Below, one piece after another: positions 22,648 through 32,178 of a stretch of DNA of 64,000 bases. The notes under the pieces are model-generated. The model saw nothing but the letters and a program-made list of their open reading frames with translations. It made no database searches and was not told where the DNA came from. A program made the translations under genes and the position numbers. The stretch is from assembly GCA_001189215.1 (NCBI GenBank), contig LFCR01000004.1, positions 124,001-188,000 of the forward strand. Reading direction: 5' to 3'. Positions within the stretch are counted from its first letter, which is position 1. Each line of letters begins with the position of its first letter. This stretch comes from Parcubacteria bacterium C7867-008 (GTDB lineage Bacteria; Patescibacteria; Paceibacteria; UBA9973; UBA2103).

Positions 22648-24567
22648 ATGACCGTCTCAGACGTACGTAAACGATTCCTAGAGTTCTATAAGGCACGCGG
22701 CCATGTGATTATTCCGTCGGCGCCGATTGTTCCGGGCAATGATCCAACCACTCTGTTTACCTCTTCCGGTATGCAGCCACTAGTGCCATACCTCCTTGGC
22801 AAAGACCACCCTGAAGGTACTCGTATCGTTAACTCGCAGATGAGCTTCCGTGCTGGAGATATTGAAGAAGTGGGGGACAATCGGCACACCACCTTCTTTG
22901 AGATGCTTGGTAACTGGTCTCTCGGAGACTATTTCAAGAAAGAGCAGCTTCCATGGGTATTTGAATTTCTAACCAGTAAGGAAGAAGGGCTTGGCCTTGA
23001 TCCAGAGAAACTCTATGTAACGGTATTCGGGGGAGATGATGAAGCCAACATGCCAGAAGATACAGAAGCTGTTGAGCTTTGGAAGGGACTGTTTGCAGAT
23101 AAAGGTATCACCGCAGAGTTTGCTAACTTAGGAACTGAGGAAGAAGGGTATGAGCGTGGCATGCACGGTACTGAACGTATCTTTGCGTATGGTGCCAAGA
23201 AGAACTGGTGGAGCCGTGCAGGAGTACCGAGCAACATGCCTGCAGGGGAACCTGGTGGTCCAGACTCCGAGGTCTTTTATGACTTCGGTCTTCCACATGA
23301 TGAGAAGTGGGGTGCACACTGCCATCCAAACTGCGACTGTGGTCGGTTTGTTGAGATTGGTAACTCAGTCTTCATGCAGTTCATTAAGAACGAAGATGGT
23401 TCATTCTCTAATCTTCCAAAGCAAAACGTAGACTTCGGTGGTGGTCTTGAACGGCTTACCTTTGCTACCATCGGTATTCCAGATGCATTTCTTATCGATG
23501 TCTTCGATGCAGCACGAGAGGTGCTTGAATCGCGTACCGGAGTGAAGTATGGGGCTGATGAAACATCAACCAAATCATTCCGTATAATCCTTGACCACAT
23601 GCGCGCAGCAGCATTCATGCTTGCTGAGGGAGTAACCCCATCAAATACCGAAGCAGGGTACGTACTTCGTCGTCTGATTCGCCGTGCACTACGCGAAGCA
23701 GACCGTTTGAATATTCAGGAGCCTGTGCTTGCAGATGTTGCCCAGGGATACGGTAAGGCATATGCAGACCACTATCCCCATGTGCTTGAGCGTTCAGAAA
23801 CTATCCAAGAAGAACTCGCTAAAGAAGAGGAACAGTTCCGTACGACGCTCAAGAATGGTCTTAAGGAGTTTGAGAAACTCACTGCAAAGGGAACTATTGA
23901 ACCAGAAGATGCGTTCACTCTTTTCACTACCTATGGCTTCCCAGTTGAGATGACCGAAGAACTCGCTAATGAACGGGAGCTTGAACTCGACCTCACTGCC
24001 GTAATGAAGCTCATGGAGCAACATCAGGAGACATCACGCGCAGGCGGTGCACAGCGCTTTGCAGGTGGCCTCGCAGATCATGCAGAACAAACGGTCCGCT
24101 ACCACACCACCCATCACATCCTTCTTGCTGCACTGCAAAAAGTTCTAGGTCCTGATGTGAAGCAGCGCGGTTCTAACATCACCTCAGAACGTCTTCGTAT
24201 AGACTTCTCAGCTCCTGCAAAGATGACCGACGAACAAAAAGCTGAAGTAGAACGCATTGTGAACGAAGTGGTGTATCAGGATCTGCCGGTGAGTCGTACA
24301 GTCATGCCGAAGACAGAAGCTGAACAGCTTGGTGCCCAGATGGAATTCGGGGTGAAATACCCAGACATGGTGTCGGTGTATTCCGTTGGTCCGATTCATG
24401 CGACTCCTGAGAATCCAGACATCCCAAATGCATTCTCTCTAGAATTCTGTGGAGGTCCTCACGTATCAAACACTAAAGAGATTCACGATGGCGATAAGAA
24501 GTTCAAGATTCAGAAAGAAGAAGCGGTAGCAGCTGGTGTTCGTCGTATCAAAGCGGTGCTCGTATAG
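22648..24567 (+). CDS. alaS: alanyl-tRNA synthetase, short form
   Basis: The 639-residue protein has the class II catalytic domain (SGMQPLVPYLLG, GNWSLGDYFK), the tRNA-recognition region and an editing domain with HxxxH (about residue 485) and CGGPH metal ligands. It ends right after the editing domain and lacks the C-Ala domain of the usual enzymes of about 870 residues. The editing domain also appears compact. Start spacing suggests a leaderless mRNA (TATCTT 7 nt upstream). Confidence 0.94.
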   Translation: MTVSDVRKRFLEFYKARGHVIIPSAPIVPGNDPTTLFTSSGMQPLVPYLLGKDHPEGTRIVNSQMSFRAGDIEEVGDNRHTTFFEMLGNWSLGDYFKKEQLPWVFEFLTSKEEGLGLDPEKLYVTVFGGDDEANMPEDTEAVELWKGLFADKGITAEFANLGTEEEGYERGMHGTERIFAYGAKKNWWSRAGVPSNMPAGEPGGPDSEVFYDFGLPHDEKWGAHCHPNCDCGRFVEIGNSVFMQFIKNEDGSFSNLPKQNVDFGGGLERLTFATIGIPDAFLIDVFDAAREVLESRTGVKYGADETSTKSFRIILDHMRAAAFMLAEGVTPSNTEAGYVLRRLIRRALREADRLNIQEPVLADVAQGYGKAYADHYPHVLERSETIQEELAKEEEQFRTTLKNGLKEFEKLTAKGTIEPEDAFTLFTTYGFPVEMTEELANERELELDLTAVMKLMEQHQETSRAGGAQRFAGGLADHAEQTVRYHTTHHILLAALQKVLGPDVKQRGSNITSERLRIDFSAPAKMTDEQKAEVERIVNEVVYQDLPVSRTVMPKTEAEQLGAQMEFGVKYPDMVSVYSVGPIHATPENPDIPNAFSLEFCGGPHVSNTKEIHDGDKKFKIQKEEAVAAGVRRIKAVLV

Positions 24568-24573
24568 GTAGAC

Positions 24574-25326
24574 ATGAGCACCGAAGAGCCGAGTCGGAAA
24601 CTATCTCAGTCTTTGCCTGAATTCCTATTCCGATCGGCAGAAGGTTTATCTGTCGATGCAGAAGTGCTTACTGATGTACCCGTACACATATTTTCAGCTG
24701 AGATGCAGACATATATAGAAAAGAAATGGGAAACATTTCTAACTGCACACCCAGAACTATTTGATGGTCCGTTACTTCGTGTACTTAGCGCATCCAAAAC
24801 TCCTACCGGTATTAGACTTTCAACCACATCAGACATTACCTATAAACAGGTAATTGGCGTTCGTAGTCGAGGCAGTGAGGACGCTGTGCCCGAAGAATCC
24901 TTTCAAGTAGTGAGTATGATTCTCATACCACGTACTATTGATGGTGTATTTATATTAAGAGAACGAACGTCAGGAGACTGGGAACACTCGCTAGAACTTC
25001 CGGGTGGATTTATAAAGCCCGCTGAAGTACTAGCACTAGATGGTAATCTCAACGCAATAGCTCAACGCATTGCAGCAAAAGAGGTGCAAGAAGGAACTTT
25101 TTATCCAGAATCAATTTCATTACTTGGTGCACTTAATTACACTGCGATAAATGAATTGATGCTTGTCTTTGATGTGCCACTTAATATTGAATTTGCAGAA
25201 TATCAGTCACTCTGCGCAGAAGCTCATGGCGTTCAAGCGCCCAACCTCGCACTGTCTGGAGCAATACCATTACATATTCCTACGAAGGTCGTATTACATG
25301 CATATCTGCAGCACGTAGTTGTATAA
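24574..25326 (+). CDS. degenerate Nudix-like protein
   Basis: The 250-residue protein carries a Nudix-like core: VVSMILIPRTIDGVFILRER, ELPGGFIKPAE, and a helix AIAQRIAAKEVQEGT where the Nudix box REUxEExG is expected. The catalytic Arg-Glu and Glu-Glu pairs are not all kept, so activity is uncertain. It starts 6 nt after alaS and is probably co-transcribed. Confidence 0.6.
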   Translation: MSTEEPSRKLSQSLPEFLFRSAEGLSVDAEVLTDVPVHIFSAEMQTYIEKKWETFLTAHPELFDGPLLRVLSASKTPTGIRLSTTSDITYKQVIGVRSRGSEDAVPEESFQVVSMILIPRTIDGVFILRERTSGDWEHSLELPGGFIKPAEVLALDGNLNAIAQRIAAKEVQEGTFYPESISLLGALNYTAINELMLVFDVPLNIEFAEYQSLCAEAHGVQAPNLALSGAIPLHIPTKVVLHAYLQHVVV

Positions 25327-25330
25327 AAAT

Positions 25331-25377
25331 AAACCGCCCGGAGAAGCGGATTCAACTCCGGGCTTCTTAGGCGGTTT
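25331..25377. terminator. bidirectional terminator
   Basis: AAACCGCC/GGCGGTTT outer stem with CCCGGAG/CTCCGGG inner stem, between convergent genes, with T/A-rich flanks. Confidence 0.75.
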
Positions 25378-25380
25378 CGT

Positions 25381-25665
25381 CTACATGGACACAAATGTCA
25401 CAATGAGGGAGAGGACCGTGATACCGGCACACACCCTCCACGCGTACCTTGCGATACCTGCAGCGCTGAACGCACGGTCTGTGCGAGCATGTACAGCCCT
25501 GCTTTGCTCACTGTGGCGAAAAAATACTTCGGCCACAGCTTCTTCATCAAAGTAATATCTTCCAGCTCTCATGAGCAAGAAGAACCCCAACAACCAGATC
25601 AGCACCGTGAGCACGAGCCCACCGATGAAAATCCAGAGACTGATCTCATGGATGACAAGCTGCAT
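25381..25665 (-). CDS. small two-helix membrane protein
   Basis: The 94-residue protein has helices at about 10-33 and 72-92 flanking a charged cytoplasmic loop (YYFDEEAVAEVFFRHSEQSR). A GAGGAT Shine-Dalgarno and a consensus promoter (TTGACA 25726-25731, 17 nt, TATTAT 25703-25708) make it a self-contained module of the kind seen in the array. Function unknown. Confidence 0.65.
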   Translation of the reverse strand: MQLVIHEISLWIFIGGLVLTVLIWLLGFFLLMRAGRYYFDEEAVAEVFFRHSEQSRAVHARTDRAFSAAGIARYAWRVCAGITVLSLIVTFVSM

Positions 25666-25702
25666 CGATTAAATCCTCAAATGCGGTGGAACGTTCGTAA
25701 AT

Positions 25703-25731
25703 ATAATACTTTAAAATATACTTGTTGTCAA
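25703..25731 (-). promoter_or_regulatory. consensus promoter of the 25381-25665 gene
   Basis: Minus-strand TTGACA (25726-25731), 17-nt spacer, TATTAT (25703-25708). Confidence 0.8.
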
Positions 25732-25796
25732 TAATTATGCAGTTATTAATTGTTGCAGATCTTCAATGTTAATTACTGCTTGCTATACTTCTAGTA

Positions 25797-27119
25797 ATGG
25801 GTCTTTTTAGTAGCAAGAAACGATCAACACAAATAATGATCGACGTCGGTTCATCGTCAGTAGGCGGTGCGTATGTCTATTACGAAACCGGTCAGCTACC
25901 CGTCATCTACTACAGCACGCGCATAAATATGGAAGCGCGTCCAAATGAGACACATGAAGAGCTCATGTTACGTACTCTTGAAGAGGTAACAGATCGCCTT
26001 GTAAAAGAAGGTGCACCGGATGTACGTAGAGAAGTAGGTCATGCGCATGCAGACGGCATATTAATTTCAATTGCGGCACCGTGGCAGGAGACCCGCGTAC
26101 GTACCGAAACTATTCAGTCAGTGCGTCCTTTTCTATTCACCAAGAAACTCCTGAACGAAACCGTGCGTAAAAGTGCGAACGTCCCAGAGGGATGGATTGA
26201 TTCTGGAGACTCGGTTATCGCAACCATTCTTAATGGGTACGAGATACCGAATCCATTTGGTAAGCAGGTGAAACGTGCAGAGCTGGTTATTCTTTCTTCA
26301 ACACTCCTCAAGGAAGTGATGACGAGTATCGAGAAAGTGATGCGTAAGGCATTTCATAGCCATGAGGTTACCTTCACGGGATTTGCACCAATGTGGTATC
26401 GAATCTTCCGTGAGCTCTATCAGCATGAGAAGGACTATCTCATCCTTGATATACGAGGTGCCCGTAGTGATCTCGCCTTTATACAGCGAGGCCTTCTGCG
26501 TGACGTGGGATCTATCCCTCATGGCACCCGCGCACTCCTTTCTATAGGTCAGGCAGCCTCTGATCTCATTCCAGCCGCTGTTATCCCGCAAGGTAGTGGT
26601 TTGGGAGCAAGCTATCTCAATCGTAGTCGTAACGTGCAGTTCGGTGCTCGTGTACAAGAAGCAGAAGAAGAGTGGATTGAATGCCTTGCAACACTTCTAA
26701 AGGAATTCGCAGGTAGACAAGCATTGCCTCGTACTATGTTCTTGCTTGCAGATGATGATGTGCGTGGATTCCTGGTACGTGCACTTGATACTCCCACCAT
26801 TCACACCATGTGGCTCTCTGATGAACCGCTTCGTATTGTTCCGGTAACACCCGCACAGTTCACTCCCTATGTACGAACATTCGGTACGAACGCCGCAGAC
26901 ATCTTTATAGACCTCCTTGCGCTCTATCACACCAAGAGCACGCCTGCGATTGAAAATGAGCCTGATATTCTTCCGCCACCCGTGAAGTTAACGAAGCAAC
27001 AAAAGAAAGCACTCAAGGAACAAGAGAAGGAGGCAGCTAAAGCAGCACGTCCAACCGTTGGTGATATGGTCTCATCAGCACCGATTGATGGAGAAGGAGA
27101 GCCAGATTTCAGCATGTAG
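25797..27119 (+). CDS. PilM/FtsA-like actin-fold protein
   Basis: The 440-residue protein opens with an actin-like IMIDVGSSSVGGAYV and has a second nucleotide loop YLILDIRGARSDLAFI (about 220-235). It ends in a Lys/Glu/Ala-rich tail. It is longer than PilM and lacks a clear FtsA 1C domain. Together with the following membrane-anchored gene it may be part of a pilus or envelope machine typical of CPR. An extended -10 TGCTATACT ends 7 nt before the ATG. Confidence 0.65.
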   Translation: MGLFSSKKRSTQIMIDVGSSSVGGAYVYYETGQLPVIYYSTRINMEARPNETHEELMLRTLEEVTDRLVKEGAPDVRREVGHAHADGILISIAAPWQETRVRTETIQSVRPFLFTKKLLNETVRKSANVPEGWIDSGDSVIATILNGYEIPNPFGKQVKRAELVILSSTLLKEVMTSIEKVMRKAFHSHEVTFTGFAPMWYRIFRELYQHEKDYLILDIRGARSDLAFIQRGLLRDVGSIPHGTRALLSIGQAASDLIPAAVIPQGSGLGASYLNRSRNVQFGARVQEAEEEWIECLATLLKEFAGRQALPRTMFLLADDDVRGFLVRALDTPTIHTMWLSDEPLRIVPVTPAQFTPYVRTFGTNAADIFIDLLALYHTKSTPAIENEPDILPPPVKLTKQQKKALKEQEKEAAKAARPTVGDMVSSAPIDGEGEPDFSM

Positions 27120-27219
27120 GCTTGCCCACAGGGGTGGTCGCATCCGGGATTAGGAGGAGTATACTTACGGGGTACTTATTGGCAGGGCGCTTATCCTGGT
27201 TTTTGCATATATCTATCTT

Positions 27220-28467
27220 ATGAACCGCACGTTGAACGACATCATTCCACCATCACGCCGCCGCACTCTTGAAGAGGATGGCTCTGGTGCACCTCCTGCC
27301 ATGCCCCCACGCCCGCTCTCGGATCGTCCGAGCAAGCCACCGCGTTCTCCTCGTTCAGGTCGTGGATTCCCGTACGGTACTGCACTAATCGCACTTATTG
27401 TTATTGCCGGCGCTGTTGCTGCACTGATGTACTTCTCTGGTGCAAAGGTTGAAGTTACCCCTGAAACAAAATCAGCAACGGTCACTGCAGACTTCACCGC
27501 TACCGCGGGTAGTGGTGATCTACCATACGAACTTGTGACCGTTGAAAAGACTGCAAGCCAGACAGTCCCTGCAGAAAGCAGTGAGAATGTTAATGATCCT
27601 GCTAGTGGCAAGATCACCATTACTAATGCTCAGGCAGCCCCTCAGACCCTCATCAAAAACACTCGCTTCCAGACTCCAGACGGTCTCATATTCCGTATTC
27701 ATGACTCTGTATCGATTCCAGCAGGAGGCAGCATTGTCACCATGGTATATGCGGACGTGGGCGGCGCTAACTACAACATTCCCGCTACCACCTTCACCGT
27801 TCCTGGTCTTAAAGGATCCAAAGCATTCGATCAGGTGACCGCAAAGTCTACCGAAGCAATGGTAGGGGGCTTCTCAGGCACCCGTGCAAGCGTAAGTCAG
27901 GGTACTCGTGATGCACAGAATGCAACAAACCAGGCATCACTTGAAAAGACCCTTTCTGCGGACATTGTAAGCAAGGTGCCCGCAGGATATGTGCTTATTC
28001 CAGGAGCAACCTTCGTAACCTACGTTCCACAACCGGACACTGAGGCTGAAACTGGGAAGGTAAACGTCAACCAAAAGGGGACTATGACCGCGGTAGTATT
28101 CCCCGGTGAAGCACTTGGTAAGGCAATTGCGTACAAGGTTATCGGTGCATACAACGGCGAGACCGTAACTCTTCCAGATGTAACTGCTCTCAAGCTTCTT
28201 CCGGCTCTAAATATTGCTCCCGTAAGTGGCGAAACCACCTTTACCTTCAATCTTACCGGTACTACTAATGTGGTTTGGAAGATCGATACCGCTAAGATAG
28301 CGGGTGCGGTGGCAGGTAAAACTCGTGATTCTGCTCAGGTAATTCTTCAAGGATTTCCCGAGGTAAGCAAGGCAAGTCTCGTTCTCCGACCCTTCTGGGC
28401 AAGCACCTTCCCTCAGGATCCTGAGAAAATCAACGTTACGGTCGTAGAATCGAAGGTGGCTGAGTAA
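27220..28467 (+). CDS. membrane-anchored baseplate J-like protein
   Basis: The 415-residue protein has a Pro/Arg-rich cytoplasmic tail, one membrane helix (about 52-72) and an extracellular beta-rich region. The centre (about 140-230: NTRFQTPDGLIFRIHDSVSIPAGG, VYADVGGANYNIPATTFTVPG) matches the baseplate_J/gp47 pattern found in many CPR surface proteins. Its role is unknown; it may be an extracellular appendage base. It follows the PilM-like gene by 100 bp. Confidence 0.72.
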   Translation: MNRTLNDIIPPSRRRTLEEDGSGAPPAMPPRPLSDRPSKPPRSPRSGRGFPYGTALIALIVIAGAVAALMYFSGAKVEVTPETKSATVTADFTATAGSGDLPYELVTVEKTASQTVPAESSENVNDPASGKITITNAQAAPQTLIKNTRFQTPDGLIFRIHDSVSIPAGGSIVTMVYADVGGANYNIPATTFTVPGLKGSKAFDQVTAKSTEAMVGGFSGTRASVSQGTRDAQNATNQASLEKTLSADIVSKVPAGYVLIPGATFVTYVPQPDTEAETGKVNVNQKGTMTAVVFPGEALGKAIAYKVIGAYNGETVTLPDVTALKLLPALNIAPVSGETTFTFNLTGTTNVVWKIDTAKIAGAVAGKTRDSAQVILQGFPEVSKASLVLRPFWASTFPQDPEKINVTVVESKVAE

Positions 28468-28475
28468 ATAGCCAG

Positions 28476-28504
28476 TTGACGGCTTAACTAAGGCTTGGTA
28501 CGAT
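28476..28504 (+). promoter_or_regulatory. promoter of the infA ribosomal operon
   Basis: TTGACG (28476-28481), 17-nt spacer, TACGAT (28499-28504), just after the preceding stop. Confidence 0.7.
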
Positions 28505-28517
28505 AGCAGAGCTTCAC

Positions 28518-28733
28518 ATGGAGGAGGTCAAAGTAGAAGGAACAACGGGTACCGTTGAAGAGGTGCTCCCGAATTCTTTGTTCCGTGTCCGCATGCCCTC
28601 CGGTGAGTTGTTGCTCGCCTACCTTGCAGGAAAGATGCGTTTGCATCGAATCCGCGTATTGGTAGGGGACAAGGTCGAACTCGTCCTTGATCCCTACGGC
28701 GGGCGCGCTCGCGTTGTGAGGCGCTTGTCGTAA
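28518..28733 (+). CDS. infA: translation initiation factor IF-1
   Basis: The 71-residue OB-fold protein matches IF-1 throughout (GTVEEVLPNSLFRVRMPSGELLLAYLAGKMR). It binds the A site of the 30S subunit during initiation. It heads the infA-rpmJ-rpsM-rpsK-rpsD-rpoA-rplQ-rplM-rpsI operon. Confidence 0.95.
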   Translation: MEEVKVEGTTGTVEEVLPNSLFRVRMPSGELLLAYLAGKMRLHRIRVLVGDKVELVLDPYGGRARVVRRLS

Positions 28734-28741
28734 TACCAAAC

Positions 28742-28858
28742 ATGAAAGTACGCGCATCTATCAAGGTTCAGCAGCCGGGGGACATTATTGTCCGCCGTCG
28801 TGGACGCTTGTACCGTATCAACAAGCGCAATCCACGTCGCAAGGCACGTCAGGGCTAA
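28742..28858 (+). CDS. rpmJ: 50S ribosomal protein bL36, cysteine-free form
   Basis: A 38-residue ORF between infA and rpsM matches bL36 at both ends (MKVRASIK start, NPRRKARQG end). The four zinc ligands of the common form (CxxC, C, H) are replaced: the segment after MKVRASIK reads VQQPGDIIVRRRG. It is therefore a C-minus variant that needs no zinc. Position and end motifs make the call firm despite the small size. Confidence 0.9.
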   Translation: MKVRASIKVQQPGDIIVRRRGRLYRINKRNPRRKARQG

Positions 28859-28886
28859 TTTATATACATTCCTAAACCTTATTCGC

Positions 28887-29267
28887 ATGCGTATCTCTGG
28901 TGTCACCCTTCCTGATAACAAGCAGCTCTCTTATGCGCTGCCACTTATCTATGGCATTGGCCCAACCCGCGCTAAGGAAATCCTTACGCAGGCAAAGGTA
29001 GCATTCACGAAGAAAGGTTCAGAGCTTACTGCAGACGAAGAGCAGACCATCCGTACCCTTGCTGAGGCGTACACCATTGAAGGTGAACTCAAGCGTGAGA
29101 TTGGTCAGAACATCAAGCGTCTTAAGGATATCCGTTCTCAGCGTGGTATCCGCCATGAGCGCCGTCTTCCCGTTCGTGCACAGCGCACCAAGACGAACTC
29201 ACGTACCGTACGTGGCAATACTCGTAAGACTATGGGTTCTGGTCGCCGTACGCTCGAGAAGACTTAA
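28887..29267 (+). CDS. rpsM: 30S ribosomal protein uS13
   Basis: The 126-residue protein matches uS13 throughout (MRISGVTLPDNKQLSYALPLIYGIGPTRA start, GQRT-like RAQRTKTNSRTVRG tail). The ATG at 28887 is chosen over an upstream in-frame start within rpmJ. No Shine-Dalgarno precedes it. Confidence 0.96.
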   Translation: MRISGVTLPDNKQLSYALPLIYGIGPTRAKEILTQAKVAFTKKGSELTADEEQTIRTLAEAYTIEGELKREIGQNIKRLKDIRSQRGIRHERRLPVRAQRTKTNSRTVRGNTRKTMGSGRRTLEKT

Positions 29268-29293
29268 TCCTGGCTGCATACACTTAATTACCT

Positions 29294-29728
29294 ATGGGAA
29301 AGAAACGAATCATCAAGAAGAGTGGCCGCGGTCTCGATCAGGGACGTAAGGAGCGTGCCCTTTCAAAGGCATCAAAGCGTCGCCTCGAGAAGGGGGTACT
29401 TCACGTTGAAGCTACCTTCAACAACACCAAAGCCGTCCTTACCGACGACAAAGGTAATGCGATCATGTCTTCTTCTGCTGGTGCACTTGGTTTCTCTGGA
29501 GCTCGTAAGTCCACACCATATGCGGCTGCTAAGGTTGGTGAGCTTCTCGGTGAGAAGGCAAGTCTCATTGGTCTTAAAGAAGCATCCGTTATCATTCGCG
29601 GTGTTGGTGCCGGTCGTGAGTCTGCACTTCGTGCATTCTCTGGAAAGGGGATTCAGATCCGCTCTATCCAGGACAAGACTCCGGTTCCTCATAACGGACC
29701 ACGTCCTAAGAAGGCGCGTCGCGTATAG
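29294..29728 (+). CDS. rpsK: 30S ribosomal protein uS11
   Basis: The 144-residue protein matches uS11 (ATFNNTKAVLTDDKGNAI, ending in DKTPVPHNGPRPKKARRV). The N-terminus has a longer basic extension than usual. No Shine-Dalgarno is present. Confidence 0.96.
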   Translation: MGKKRIIKKSGRGLDQGRKERALSKASKRRLEKGVLHVEATFNNTKAVLTDDKGNAIMSSSAGALGFSGARKSTPYAAAKVGELLGEKASLIGLKEASVIIRGVGAGRESALRAFSGKGIQIRSIQDKTPVPHNGPRPKKARRV

Positions 29729-29750
29729 TCAATTATTTATTTGAATCCGT

Positions 29751-30359
29751 ATGAAAGTAGGACCTAAGTACAAGATCGCAAAGCGCCTCGGAGCTTCTGT
29801 TTTTGAGAAGACCCAGACGCAGAAATTCGCACTCGCTCAGGAGCGTGCTTCAAAGACACGCAAGCGTGGCCGTGGCCCTACCGAATATGGTAAGCAGCTT
29901 CTTGAGAAACAGAAGGTTCGTATGACCTATGGTCTTCCCGAGCGCCAGTTCGGACGCTACGTCCGCGAAGCTATGGAAACCCATGGTGCAAACCCTGCTG
30001 ACACCCTCCACACTACTCTTGAGATGCGTCTCGATAACGTTATATACCGCCTCGGCCTTGCGCCGACGCGCCGTGCAGCTCGTCAGATGGTGTCTCATGG
30101 ACACATTACGATCAATGGTCGTAAGACCACCATTCCGTCTCGTGCCGTTCATATCGGCGAGACCATTGGTGTTCGTGAGGGCAGCAAGACCCGTGTTCTA
30201 TTCGAGAACTTTGGTGATAAGTTCGCAGAGCGCACGCTCTCGAGCTGGCTCACCTGGAACCCGAAGTCTATGGAAGGCGGTGTGCAGCAGGTGCCAACGA
30301 CAGAGTCTGCCGACGCGGCAGGTGATCTCGTTGCAGTGCTCTCGTTCTACAGCCGCTAG
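29751..30359 (+). CDS. rpsD: 30S ribosomal protein uS4
   Basis: The 202-residue protein has the uS4 fold with the S4 RNA-binding motif (RLDNVIYRLGLAPTRRAARQMVSHGHITING). The N-terminal Cys zinc site of some uS4 proteins is absent. Confidence 0.96.
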   Translation: MKVGPKYKIAKRLGASVFEKTQTQKFALAQERASKTRKRGRGPTEYGKQLLEKQKVRMTYGLPERQFGRYVREAMETHGANPADTLHTTLEMRLDNVIYRLGLAPTRRAARQMVSHGHITINGRKTTIPSRAVHIGETIGVREGSKTRVLFENFGDKFAERTLSSWLTWNPKSMEGGVQQVPTTESADAAGDLVAVLSFYSR

Positions 30360-30398
30360 TTTTTATTAATCTACTACTAGGTAACTACTGATTGAGTT

Positions 30399-31355
30399 AT
30401 GGAATACCAAGTCACCCTACCATCAAAGCCTCGCATCGTTTCTGAAGAAGGAGTTCAGGGCATTTACGAGATCGATTCTCTCTACCCTGGCTACGGTCAT
30501 ACCCTCGGCAACAGCCTTCGCCGCATTATTCTTTCGTCACTTCCCGGCGCAAGCATCACCTCAGTGAAGATTGAGGATGTTCAGCATGAGTTCGCTACCG
30601 TTGAAGGTATCCGCGAAACCGTTATGGAGATTCTCCTTAACCTTAAGCGCGTGCACTTTGCACTTCATGGAGATGAGGCTCAGACCGTCCGCCTTTCTGT
30701 AAAGAACGGTAAGGATGTTACTGCTGCTGAATTCTCGCTTCCTGCACAGGTAACTATCGCAAACCCAGACCAGCACATCCTTACGATGGCAGGCAAGGGT
30801 TCATTTGAACTTGAAGCAACTATCGAACGTGGTCTCGGCTACGTACCTCGTGAGCTTCTTACTAAGGAAAAGGTAGACATCGGTACTATCGCACTTGATG
30901 CAACCTTCACTCCCATCCGCCGCGTAAACTACGAGGTAGAGAACATGCGTGTTGGTGATCGTACTGATTTCAACCGCCTCCGTATCCTTATTGAGACCAA
31001 TGGTACTATCGGCCCACGCGAAGCACTTGAGAACTCAATTGAGATAATGATTCACCAGCTTAAGTCTATTGTTGGCTTCCAAGAGGATGATGAGAACGTA
31101 TCTGCTTCTTCAAGCCCAATGATGCTTGATGACGCTGATGCATCATCTAAGGACGTTTCTAAGATGAAGGTTGAGGACCTCACACTTGGCGCACGCATCA
31201 TTACTGCCCTTACAGACGCTGGTATCAAGACCGTTGCTGGTCTATCCCGCAAGTCTGCAGGAGCACTTAAGGAACTCGATGGTATCGGTGACAAAGCGGT
31301 CACGGAAATCGAAGAGGCCCTTGCAAGCCTTGGTGTAACGCTGAAAGGCGAGTAA
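30399..31355 (+). CDS. rpoA: RNA polymerase alpha subunit
   Basis: The 318-residue protein has the N-terminal dimerisation domain (PGYGHTLGNSLRRIILSSLPG) and a C-terminal domain with helix-hairpin-helix (TLGARIITALTDAGIKTVAGL, LDGIGDKAVTEIEEAL). The C-terminal domain is intact, so UP-element and activator contacts are possible. Confidence 0.96.
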   Translation: MEYQVTLPSKPRIVSEEGVQGIYEIDSLYPGYGHTLGNSLRRIILSSLPGASITSVKIEDVQHEFATVEGIRETVMEILLNLKRVHFALHGDEAQTVRLSVKNGKDVTAAEFSLPAQVTIANPDQHILTMAGKGSFELEATIERGLGYVPRELLTKEKVDIGTIALDATFTPIRRVNYEVENMRVGDRTDFNRLRILIETNGTIGPREALENSIEIMIHQLKSIVGFQEDDENVSASSSPMMLDDADASSKDVSKMKVEDLTLGARIITALTDAGIKTVAGLSRKSAGALKELDGIGDKAVTEIEEALASLGVTLKGE

Positions 31356-31401
31356 TTTGGACGGGAATTAGTATTCGTGTTAGAACTATAAGACTTCAGG
31401 T

Positions 31402-31755
31402 ATGCGACATCACAAAAAAGGCCGTGCATTCAATCGCCCAGCAAATCAGCGCTCAGCGCTGATGAAGTCGCTTGCCCGCTCACTTATCATCCACGAGAGT
31501 ATTGCGACCACCGAAGCTAAGGCTAAGGAGCTCCGCCCATACATCGAAAAGATCATTTCACATGGTCGTGTTGATACCGTTGCGAACCGTCGCCTCGTAT
31601 CATCTCGTCTCGGTAATGATGATGAGATCGTCAAGAAGGTCTTCACGACTCTTTCTCCTCGATACGCAACTCGTCCGGGTGGCTACACTCGTGTCGTGAA
31701 GCGCGCACCAAACGCCGTGAACGCGCGTGATAACGCCTACATCGCCTTCGTATAA
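31402..31755 (+). CDS. rplQ: 50S ribosomal protein bL17
   Basis: The 117-residue protein matches bL17 (MRHHKKGRAFNRPANQRSALMKSLARSLI start). It follows rpoA as in most bacteria. Confidence 0.96.
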   Translation: MRHHKKGRAFNRPANQRSALMKSLARSLIIHESIATTEAKAKELRPYIEKIISHGRVDTVANRRLVSSRLGNDDEIVKKVFTTLSPRYATRPGGYTRVVKRAPNAVNARDNAYIAFV

Positions 31756-31759
31756 TCCT

Positions 31760-32161
31760 ATGACTACCATCGCACAGAAAGTATCCAAGCAGCGTACCCT
31801 TCAGGGTGTTGACGAGATGACCTACACCATCGACGCATCCGGCCGTACCCTCGGTCGTGTAGCGAGCGATGCTGCACAGGCACTCCTTGGTAAGAAGTCC
31901 GTACACTACGTACAGAACAAAGTACTTCCGGTTCGTGTCACTATCACGAACGCATCGAAGGTGTCTATGACGGAGAAGCGTATTGCGAACAAGACGTACA
32001 TCCACTACACCGGATACCCAGGTGGTCTTCGTGAGGTGCCTATGGCGCGTTTCAAGGATAAGAAGGGTATTGAGGAAGTATTCCGCAAGACCGTAGACGG
32101 TATGATCCCCCGCAACAAGCTGCGTAAGGAGCGTATGAAGCGCCTTACCGTTACCGCGTAA
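31760..32161 (+). CDS. rplM: 50S ribosomal protein uL13
   Basis: The 133-residue protein has the uL13 motif (IDASGRTLGRVASDAAQALLGK, VDGMIPRNKLRKERMKRL). The ATG at 31760 is 4 nt after the rplQ stop. Confidence 0.95.
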   Translation: MTTIAQKVSKQRTLQGVDEMTYTIDASGRTLGRVASDAAQALLGKKSVHYVQNKVLPVRVTITNASKVSMTEKRIANKTYIHYTGYPGGLREVPMARFKDKKGIEEVFRKTVDGMIPRNKLRKERMKRLTVTA

Positions 32162-32178
32162 GAGTTTAAGTAATTACT

